Made by a program: the position numbers and the translations under genes. A stretch of 64,000 nucleotides of DNA from Mya arenaria (Eukaryota; Mollusca; Bivalvia; Myida; Myidae): positions 36,822,932-36,886,931 of the forward strand of contig NC_069132.1 in the NCBI RefSeq assembly GCF_026914265.1. The letters are read 5' to 3'. The notes below the pieces were generated by a model. It saw only the letters and a program-made list of their open reading frames with translations, made no database searches and was not told the origin of the DNA. This document shows, in pieces, positions 57,501-64,000 of this stretch (within the stretch, counting starts at the first letter, position 1; each line of letters opens with the position of its first letter).

Positions 57501-60500
57501 TTAGGGCAAGTTGGGATTTTCACTTAAAACTCCAATACCATTCATTCAATTGACTTAATACTTCACACAGATGTTCAGAGCCATCACATAATGAGGTTAG
57601 ATAACTCCATATTATCTTTTATAAAAATTATGGCCCCTGATTGACTATGGAACTTAGGTTAAAGTTTAAGGGCAGGTTGGGATATTGTTTAATAACTTCT
57701 ATACCCTTCATTCAATTGACTTAACACTTCACACATTTGTTCAGGACCATCACCCAATGAGGTTACATAACTCTATACCCTTAATACAAGTTATGGCCCC
57801 TGATTGACTTAGGTTAATGTTTTAGGCAAGTAAAAGTTAAGGGCAAGTTGGGATTTTAATAAAAAAACCATCTATACCGTTCATTAAATGCACTTAATAA
57901 AATTCAAAATTATTTACCACCATCTTACAACAAGAAACATAACTCCGTTTTAAGCCTAATTACAAGTTATGGCCCTTGAATATTTTGTTGTTGTTGTTTT
58001 TTTAATTTCCTTTGAAAGGCATATTTGTATATTCTTAACCACATTTTCGTAATGGGAATTCAAGTTATTTGAATAACTTGCGTCATTGTTTGGGCGGGCT
58101 GGTGGGAGGGCAGCATCAGTCACCTTATGTATCAAATAATTTTAGTTAGGTTTGACATAAAGAGACCACTTGGTATTATTACATCTTTATTGTATTCAAA
58201 GCAGCGTTGTCGAGAGCGCTGTCTTATGACGGCTCTTGTTTTGTCTAGAATAAGATTTCTTTGAAATATTGTCAAAATCTTTCAGTAACACGTTCTGTGA
58301 GAAAATTCATTTACAAAAAGTATGAAAACATGCAAGATTTTGAAAATACTATGCTCTTATGTGGTAAAATGAGTTGGGATAGAGATTTAGATTTGACTTA
58401 AGTATTTTCGTGATATTGGAGCCTACTAAATATCATATTTTGACACCTCGCTCAAGTTAATGGGCGTACAGTTAACCCTGCCAATGTATGGAATTCATTT
58501 CAGTGGTAATGGACGAGGAGAAGAGTGACAAATGTATGACGGAGCTGATGGGTTCCCACGTGACACATGGCAAGTCATGTGACATCAGTAACGACTGTGC
58601 ATTCGTGATGACTGCCCCGGGATTGGTCGGTTACGGTATTACTCACCAGATACTGTGGACAATGCTTGCTGAAAAGGTATGGTGGGTTTTAGTGGGTTGA
58701 TCTCTGGGAATGTATCATTTCTCATCTCTTGTTTAAAGCTCACTCTCATAGATTGACCATTTTGACAACTCTTTATATTTGACTTGGAATTAGCCATTTA
58801 TTGCGTAAATATCTAGAAACCAGTGATACAAGACTGCTGTAATGAGCCAATTTTTGCATAAATGTCAAAACCAGTGAGACAAGACTGCTGACTAAAAGGT
58901 CAGATGCAGTTTTTCATATTTACGTTCGAGAGTTGATGTTTTATGACTTAAAGTGTTACATGCGCTTTATGAAAAAATGAAATTTTCGGAAGTTTCCCAA
59001 TCAGTTGAGATCTGTTCTATTGTGAGTTATCTTACATTATTGAATTGGAGGCATTGGCACCAAAATCATCTGATTGTGAGACAAAAACTAGAAACGATGT
59101 CAAAACTTTTAATCTGTGAGACTGCAGCTTTAAAGATACGGCTACGGACTTTAAGCTGGCAACTGAAAGTGATACAAACCCACCTATCAACCGACTAACA
59201 TAATATTTTTCATATATTCAGGGGCTTTATTCAGTTAACATTCTAAGTTTGAGTACAGTCAAAACCCATTGGCTTGATATCTCTTGGCTCGATCTCCTTG
59301 TTGGCTCAAACTAGATGTAAAGGCTTTGATTTTGTTTTACTCTTTGTTTAATGCCTGCTTGACTCGATATTAGAAGCATTATTGCCAGTCCCTGGGATAT
59401 CGAGTCAACAGGTTTCGACTGTACATATAATTAATATTATTCAGGGCTTGATAAAATTTCAAATAGTCATTATTAGTTTTTCCGTAATGTCTCTTGTGAT
59501 AATTTTAAATGACCCTAGTGTTCAGTATTAAAATAGATTTTGTGCTTACTGAAGCTCTTTATAGGCACTTATGAAATATAGCTAAAAACTCGTAGATGTT
59601 CAGCATTTTGCAGACCGAACTGGTGTAAACATTATTTGTTCCTAAAAATAAAATAAATATCAGATAAAATATATATCAGATAAATTATATATCAGATATA
59701 CAAAATTTAATATGAAAGCATATGAGTGTTTAATTAGGGTGTAAAAATGGGCAAAACGCGGAACTCACCCAAGCTCGTTCTTACAATAATGGTTAGTATT
59801 TGAATGTATTTTTTATTTTGGCTTCAATATCTTTCAATAAGCTCTGGATTAATTTTGCATTCATGTAATTTTGTTTTTATCTAGACTAGTATCTTGTTGA
59901 TTTTGATATGAACTCTTGTTACAAACTGCATGCATTCAAGTCATGCTGCCTGTATTCTTTTGTATAGAGAGAAAACTTTTGTAAGGAACAAACCTTGTGA
60001 ATCGGTAATTATAAAGATTAAATTTCCTATTAAACGCACAATTTACAAACACACACAAATAAATTGAATATTTCCTTATTATTATGTGGCTTAGTGTAAT
60101 AATTTCCTTCACAACCCAGTTCCCCTACTGACCCAGTACTAAATATCCTAACAACATACCCCTGTGCTTCTCAAGTGTAATACCACTTTTTGGAAATAAA
60201 ATAAGCTTAATATGCTTTTCAATCAAATACATTGATTGACTGTCATCGAAATTAGACTTTTAGATGATTATACTAGTGCTTGGCATACATTTTTTTAATA
60301 AGCCTTGCTATATAAAATTCAGAATTTGAGCAAACCCTGAAGACATTTTACCAATGCAGGGCTTGCGCGCTTGTGTTAATGAAGATCACTGCATTGTAAC
60401 AAAGCATGATTGTAATGCCATTCTAGCACACCGGATAGGCATTTCCGGTGAATTCAGCCGTGCCAGAAAATTCCATCTGGCACCCCTCCATACCAGATGA

Positions 60501-62680
60501 GTCACTCGCTGTGACGTAATACTTTTTGTTATCCCCCCCCCCCCCACCCCCCCTGGAAGAAGAGGGGTATATTGCTTTGCACATGTCGGTCGGTCGGTAG
60601 GTGGGTTGGTCCGTCGGTAGACCAAAGCTTGTTCAAGTGATATCTCAACAATTCCTGGACGTATGGTCATCAAACTTCACATGAATACCAGTTGATGACC
60701 CCTATTGATTTTAGGGGCCATCAGGTCAAAGGTCAAGGTCACAGTGACCTTAAATGGTAAAAGGATTTTAAAGCTTGTGATTTATCAACAATGCCTATGT
60801 GACCTATGGTCATCAAACTTGACATGGAGGCTGAGCCTGACTGGTAGATGACCCCTATAGATTTTAGGAGTCATCGGGTCAAAGGTCAATGTCACAGTGA
60901 CCTTGAATGCGAAAATGTTGTTTGAGTGATAACTCGACAATGCCTGCACCCATTGCCCTCAAACTTGACTAGGGGGTTGGGCCTGACCTCTAGATGACCC
61001 CTTTTAATTTAAGGAGTCATCGGGTCAAGGTCACAGTGACCTTTAATGCAGAAGGTCGTCGTCTGTGTGATGACGTCAGTAAACATCAACGCACATGCTT
61101 TTTAGTAAAAAGTACAAAAATGCACTTTTCTATGTAATTTTTCACAATAAATGTAATTTAAGGTATGCTAGAAAAAATATTAATCATTTTTTTTTTTGTT
61201 CCAGATAGAAAAATCCGACCCTTGGGCACGCTGCTTAATCGGTAACTTGACAAGCTTTGTTATCTGGCAACGCAGATGCACTCGGGTCGGATTTTTCTAT
61301 CCGAAACGGAAACACATGATGGATATTATTACTCTGCACTTCCAACTGTACACGCAGGGATGTTTCTCGGGGATGTGAGCCCACCTCTTTAATATTTTGT
61401 TCCAGGTAATGTGTAAATGTATATGCCATATTGCAGATGGCAGCTGTCTGTATCTTTGATGTGTGAAGTTGATCCACAGGCTATAGAGGTTGGAATTAAT
61501 TTAATTTCACATAGTGGAACAGGGATGTGTTCTAGCCATGATCATTCAATGCTTGAAAACATAGAAACACTAAGTTAATTTGCAATCGGTAATATACTTA
61601 TAACAGTTCATTCAACCCATATTTGATTGTTTCCTGCTTGCTGGTTTCCACGATAGACCCGAGTAAATGCTAAGTGAAATTGGATAGTGGTAATTGCGAT
61701 GAAATTATTCCTTTGTGTCTGTAGTGTTATAGCATCTTAATAATATACAACCCATCCCCCTGTGTGCCCCTCTGCAGACTTGTTGCCATGACAAAGTAGA
61801 GTTAATGCTGGTTGGACAGGGGGGAATTATGGTGAAATTATTCATACTATTCATGTACCCCTGTACCCTATACAGGCTGGATGGCATGACGGCCTGTAGT
61901 CAGTGCTAAGTGAGATTGGACAGGGAACTTATAGAGAACTTATTCATGCTATACCCCTACCCTCTCTACACTGCGGCAGGCTGGTTGCCATGACCGCCTA
62001 GAGTCAATGCTAAATGAGATTGGACAGGGAACTTATGGTGAATCGATTGAATGAAGTATCAAAGTTTTTCACATAAGTATTATTCATACTTTACCCAAAC
62101 CCTCTGTGGACTGCTGCAGGCTGGTTGCCATGACCGCCTGTAGTCAGCGCTAAATGATGGATGGGGGGACTTATAGTGAACTTATTTATACTATACCCCT
62201 ACTGTAATAATATTCCATATAACCCATTTCCCATGTACACCCCTGCAGGCTGGTTGCCATGAAAGGCTGAAGTCAGTGCTAAAGGAGGTTGGATGGGGGA
62301 ACTTGTGAACTTTTTTAATCTATACCCCTACTGTTATGATATCTCATATAACTAAATCCCCCATGTACACCCCTGCAGGCTGGTTGCCATGAAAGGCTGA
62401 AGTCAGTGCTAAAGGAGGTTGGATGGGGGAACTTGTGAACTATTTCAATCAATACCCCAACTGTTATGATATCCCATATAACAAAATCACCACTGTTTAC
62501 CCCTGCAGGCTGGTTGCCATGACAAACTGGAGTCAGTGTTAAAGGAAGTTGGACGGGGGAACTTGCAGCACCTGCGGGAGGAGATGTGCACCAACAACTA
62601 TGTACAACTCAAGGAAACGCTTGACAAGTTCCCAAACAGGCAGGTCATACCCTCCGTACAGGACCTCTTCCTTGAACAAT
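45503..62680 (+). CDS. C16orf89: C16orf89-like secreted protein (DUF4735), exons 1-5; 3' end beyond window
   Basis: Exons: 45503-45680, 52405-52561, 55940-56052, 58504-58676, 62509-62680, joined in phases 1, 0, 1, 0; they encode 264 residues and stay open. Residues 1 to about 17 are a hydrophobic signal peptide (AAAAIVITLFLFLPL). Family landmarks follow: LSSVLQSIEKVVKF with LNVDGLFGLRVVEG (N-terminal helix block), SDKCMTELMG, CDISNDCAFVMTAPG with GYGITHQILW, and AGCH. These match in order the vertebrate C16orf89 blocks 'LSSLERAV..NLDGVVG', 'SDVC', 'CxLSDLC..MTxPGxSGYxLSHQ' and 'GC'. The six or more spaced cysteines suit an extracellular protein. Vertebrate members are about 360-400 residues, so about a third is missing; no further exon was found before 64000. 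Function is unknown; the human gene is noted for thyroid expression. Introns are long and repeat-filled, intron 1 being 6.7 kb. Confidence 0.88.
45873..45973. mobile_element. 101-bp near-perfect foldback with 8-bp duplication, intron 1 of C16orf89-like gene
   Basis: The arms, about 48 bp each, run CTAGTCATTCTAAAATGCCG... and ...CGGCATTTTAGAATGACTAG, with one mismatch and a 6-nt loop (tccagg). Perfect direct repeats GCTTAATG flank it (45865-45872 and 45974-45981). It is hAT-like by duplication size, or a hairpin insertion by another route. Confidence 0.8.
46633..47082. mobile_element. TTAA-flanked terminal-repeat element, second copy (decayed)
   Basis: The left end 'aggactagacaccaagtgg' and the right end 'tcatctggtgtttagtccc' match the element at 12172-12635; the shared interior 'tggtttcccagttta' is inverted relative to that copy. 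TTAA is intact only at the right side. Confidence 0.7.
47226..49207 (+). mobile_element. Array element with about eleven 146-bp units carrying ERE-like palindromes, intron 1 of C16orf89-like gene
   Basis: Starts 'tatgcccccttcgaagaag' and 'gtcggtcggtctgtcggtcc', ends 'ggggggcataatgtttgac' and 'aaacatctcttgt'. Units (about 47390-49040) repeat every 146 bp in the best-conserved centre ('ccttgaatggtaaaagg' at about 47599, 47891 and 48037). Each unit has 'caaacttgacttggaggttgg', 'gatgacccctattg' and 'aaaggtcaaggtcacagtg'. GGTCACAGTGACC is exact near 47424, 47590, 47882, 48028 and 48458. Short repeated minus-strand frames here are by-products. Confidence 0.88.
50072..50140. repeat. Short palindromic element, relative of 14744-14828
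   Basis: 'ttcggtgaaagcaaagagg' through 'ttatttaatgtcactta' to 'aaccttttcatattcacc' matches the earlier copy almost base for base. The ends are inverses. Confidence 0.6.
50232..51762. repeat. 35-bp minisatellite, about 44 copies, intron 1 of C16orf89-like gene
   Basis: The unit contains GTCAGGATGTAGGATGTAAC followed by CCTACCGATAAGTAA. Units abut directly with no spacers. Three sites vary: 'ctac[c/t]gata', 'aag[taag/aaaa]tcagg' and 'gtaa[c/t]cc'. The 'tactgata' variant lies mostly at both edges and 'taccgata' fills the middle. Units with 'gataagtaagtcagg' contain the 5' splice consensus GTAAGT, and nearly all contain the telomere-like octamer TAACCCTA. Confidence 0.93.
52658..53225. mobile_element. 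'gcactctcacag' MITE copy 3, interrupted and lacking a clear right end
   Basis: The left end 'ttaaagctgcactctcacag' and the interior 'cagctgatttggcatcaatgc' match the family in inverted order. The sequence is broken at 52759-53090 by a 'ggcctaaaaa' element. The right terminus is not recognisable. Confidence 0.65.
52759..53090 (+). mobile_element. 'ggcctaaaaa' MITE copy 3, nested
   Basis: Begins GGCCAAAAAAAAT, ends TTATTAGGCC, flanked by TAA (52756-52758 and 53091-53093). The interior 'ggtagggtaggtaggg' and 'gggttacccgaaacgg' is as in copies 1 and 2. It is inserted in another MITE in intron 2 of the C16orf89-like gene. Confidence 0.8.
54791..55078 (-). mobile_element. Second tRNA-derived SINE (probable)
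   Basis: On the minus strand, 'catggtctagtggtaacac' (A-box region) and 'gcaggttcgattcac' (B box) lie 45 bp apart at the 5' end, followed by about 200 bp of unrelated body. Direct repeats GTATTCAG lie at 54783-54790 and 55079-55086. It is not a functional tRNA because the stem does not close. Confidence 0.6.
56540..58424. mobile_element. 'ccccaatatcacgaaaatact' element opened by a tandem-array element
   Basis: The left end 'ggccccaatatcacgaaaat' and the right end 'atttcgtgatattggagcc'-like sequence (58404-58424) are inverses. The first 245 bp and last 180 bp match other copies; the middle (56786-58245) is a different repeat, starting 'agctcgactattcgaaaaat' and ending 'gacggctcttgttttg'. Confidence 0.7.
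56786..58245. repeat. 'agctcgactattcg' element with about 160-bp units in a roughly 321-bp dimer
   Basis: Units contain 'gttaaagttttagggcargt', 'caattgacttaatacttcac', 'tgaggttagataactcc' and 'ttatggcccctgattgac'. The shared phase falls near 57011, 57171, 57335, 57492 and 57657, and alternate units are more alike than neighbours ('ggaatatttattaataac' versus 'gggattttcacttaaaac'). It is intronic in the C16orf89-like gene. Confidence 0.8.
58733..59135. mobile_element. 'gcactctcacag' MITE copy 4
   Basis: The left end 'ttaaagctcactctcatag' and the right end 'aatctgtgagactgcagctt' are inverses, with the interior 'agactgctgactaaaaggtc' and 'ggaggcattggcacc'. It begins 57 bp after the donor of C16orf89-like exon 4. 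Confidence 0.75.
59256..59421. mobile_element. TA-flanked MITE ('cagtcgaacc' family), decayed copy
   Basis: Ends 'cagtcaaaacccattggct' and 'caacaggtttcgactg' are bordered by TA. The interior 'aatgcctgcttgactcgat' matches the other copies. It lies in intron 4 of the C16orf89-like gene. Confidence 0.65.
60533..61063 (+). mobile_element. Short array element, same family as 47226-49207
   Basis: Opens with poly-C and 'agaagaggggtatattgc', then 'tcggtaggtgggttggtcc' and 'gaccaaagcttgtt', followed by three units. GGTCACAGTGACC is exact at about 60736 and 61027; the middle unit has one change. The right border is not preserved. Confidence 0.8.
61205..61300. repeat. 96-bp unit with 17-bp perfect inverted ends
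   Basis: ATAGAAAAATCCGACCC (61205-61221) and GGGTCGGATTTTTCTAT (61284-61300) are exact inverses around about 62 bp. An AG at 61203-61204 after a T-rich tract mimics a splice acceptor and opens a 60-codon frame, but the content does not extend the C16orf89-like protein. Confidence 0.7.
61640..62508 (+). repeat. Decayed tandem copies of the start of C16orf89-like exon 5, with acceptors
   Basis: Seven copies of about the first 60 bp of the exon at 62509 begin at about 61640, 61777, 61875, 61979, 62120, 62249 and 62379. The last three intervals, including that to the real exon, are about 130 bp. Most are preceded by 'ctgcag' or 'ggcag'/'acag' as at the true acceptor. None continues into the rest of the exon; several have stops in the exon frame (for example CTG-TAG at 61896 and TTG-TGA in the last two). 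Confidence 0.85.
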
Positions 62681-64000
62681 GTAAGTTTGCCGCAGTGTTG
62701 TAAGTTGTGTGACGATGTGGCGACATAAGTTGGTTTGTGATAGAACAGTAAGCTCATGCCAGACATTACATTGAGTATAGAATTGAGTTTTTCTCTTAGA
62801 ATTTTGCGAGGGTTATTCCATTTCAACATACAAGCCACCCCATAGAGGTGCTTTCATATTGGACCCTATTGCCTTATATTTTGCTTTCATGTGTTGTTTG
62901 CTCAAATGGAATAGTCCTAAGCAGCTTTATATATATATATCCAACTTGATCAAATTCAGGGCTTGAATTGTTACAAGAAATTGTACTCACAAATTTGTGC
63001 GGGGGCTGAAAAATGATAGACTGTCTCAAAGTTGATTCAATTTTAGCCAAATCCTGCGACCTGAAATCTGAACACAAAATACCAGTCTAGAATGTGCTCA
63101 TTACAGGGTTTCCGCAAGCCCTTTATGGCTTGTCGGGCCCGACATGCCTTCCGCTGGCAAGGCTAATTACCGACACGCGTTAATTATACCGACATGCTTT
63201 AATCCGCGTAGCGACAATCCTTATCAAAACAATCATCAGTTTTGACAATACACAGTTTTTTTGCGATTGCAACGGTTGCAACGGTTGACTGACAGCCAGA
63301 AGGCCTGTCGGGACTATTACGACATTTGTATCAGCCATTCAGGATCGACGACAGCATGAAGGCGTGTCGGTGAGGATCAACGGTGCAATTAACCAAACTG
63401 CTCCTATTCTTTATCAAAATGGGAATGTGTGAAAAACACCACTGTCGTAATTGCGACCTTCATCCCTACAATCATCTATGAACACAAAGTAAACAATAAG
63501 TGTTAATTGATTTCGGTAACATAAATCATGTGTCGTTTTATTTTGTTTCTTAATCCAGAGTCCGTTTGTTAACCAATTATTAAATTGTAATTGAGAACCG
63601 TGTTAAGATATCTGTGTTATTATAAACAAGGGTTATGCTATGTCGTCGTATGTAATTGAGTCGCTTCCCGTCTTTAATTTAGTGTAAAGTTATATTTTGT
63701 GTTGCTTATTATTAAACTTTGATTATTTTATCATTCTTTTAATTTATTTAGAAAAAAGATAAATAAATCTGAAAATACACATTACATTCCCTTGAAGTTA
63801 TTATTTAGCCGACCCGGCTTTAAAAATATAAGCTGTTGCAGCTTTAAAAACGAATACACCCACGAGCAGTTGCTTTGCTCTGGGCTCTTTTGTGTTCCAG
63901 CATGCAGCGTGCTTTACACGTTTTGCTGTGACGTCAACGGTGTCAATATAAATAATACCCGCACTAAACGAAACGAAACATGAGTCGATTGATATCGTCG
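62681..64000. other. Start of intron 5 of the C16orf89-like gene; no further exon recognised
   Basis: A consensus donor GTAAGT opens the intron at 62681. A GC-richer patch at about 63105-63370 has repeated 'gacatgc', 'cgacacgcg' and 'cctgtcggga' motifs, a degenerate repeat. No acceptor followed by a DUF4735-like frame was found up to the end of the window. Confidence 0.5.

Noticed and set aside
61196-61378. 60-codon frame following an acceptor-like 'tttttgttccag'
   Set aside because: The frame lies across a 96-bp inverted-repeat unit and its residues do not continue the C16orf89-like alignment; the exon at 62509 does.
63792-63983. 63-codon frame at the window end as the next C16orf89-like exon
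   Set aside because: No acceptor in correct phase and no resemblance to the DUF4735 C-terminal region.

Overview
This window is animal nuclear DNA, most likely from a bivalve mollusc. Genes are split by GT-AG introns and the background is AT-rich. Several repeats are of kinds I associate with bivalve genomes: 145-bp arrays ending in the 'tgtctcccccagag' motif, a tRNA-derived SINE, and the 'agctcgactattcg' and 'gcactctcacag' elements. The species cannot be fixed from this window alone. No prokaryotic, organellar or viral gene was seen.

Layout. 1-3.8 kb: no gene, remnants of inverted-terminal-repeat elements. 3.8-12.8 kb (+): a complete nine-exon SLC34 sodium-phosphate cotransporter (copy A, 639 residues). 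12.8-16.5 kb: repeats. 16.5-22.8 kb (+): a second SLC34 gene (copy B), tandem to the first, with the same intron positions and phases from exon 3 onward but no recognisable 5' exons. 22.8-26.9 kb: repeats. 26.9-34.1 kb (-): a seven-exon coiled-coil protein of the BEGAIN/TJAP1 family, 324 residues. 35-45.4 kb: no gene; a cluster of three hairpins, a 2.7-kb composite terminal-repeat element with a 185-bp tandem array, and a decayed non-LTR retrotransposon. 45.5 kb to at least 62.7 kb (+): the first five exons of a secreted C16orf89-like (DUF4735) protein; the gene probably continues past the window.

The three gene families have no obvious shared pathway. SLC34 proteins take up phosphate across apical membranes, BEGAIN/TJAP1 proteins are junction or synapse scaffold partners, and C16orf89 proteins are secreted with unknown function.

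The most interesting material is repeat biology: an inverted pair of 3-bp-duplication transposons enclosing SLC34-A exon 3, one of them inserted in another element whose empty version is also in the window; an intronic series of about seven decayed copies of a C16orf89 exon start, each near its own 3' splice site; 145-146-bp arrays carrying vitellogenin-type estrogen response element sequences and DR1 sites; a 44-copy 35-bp minisatellite in which many units carry a consensus 5' splice site; and near-perfect foldbacks flanked by 8-bp duplications. All exon structures were inferred by eye from splice signals, reading frame and family resemblance; no transcript data were available.
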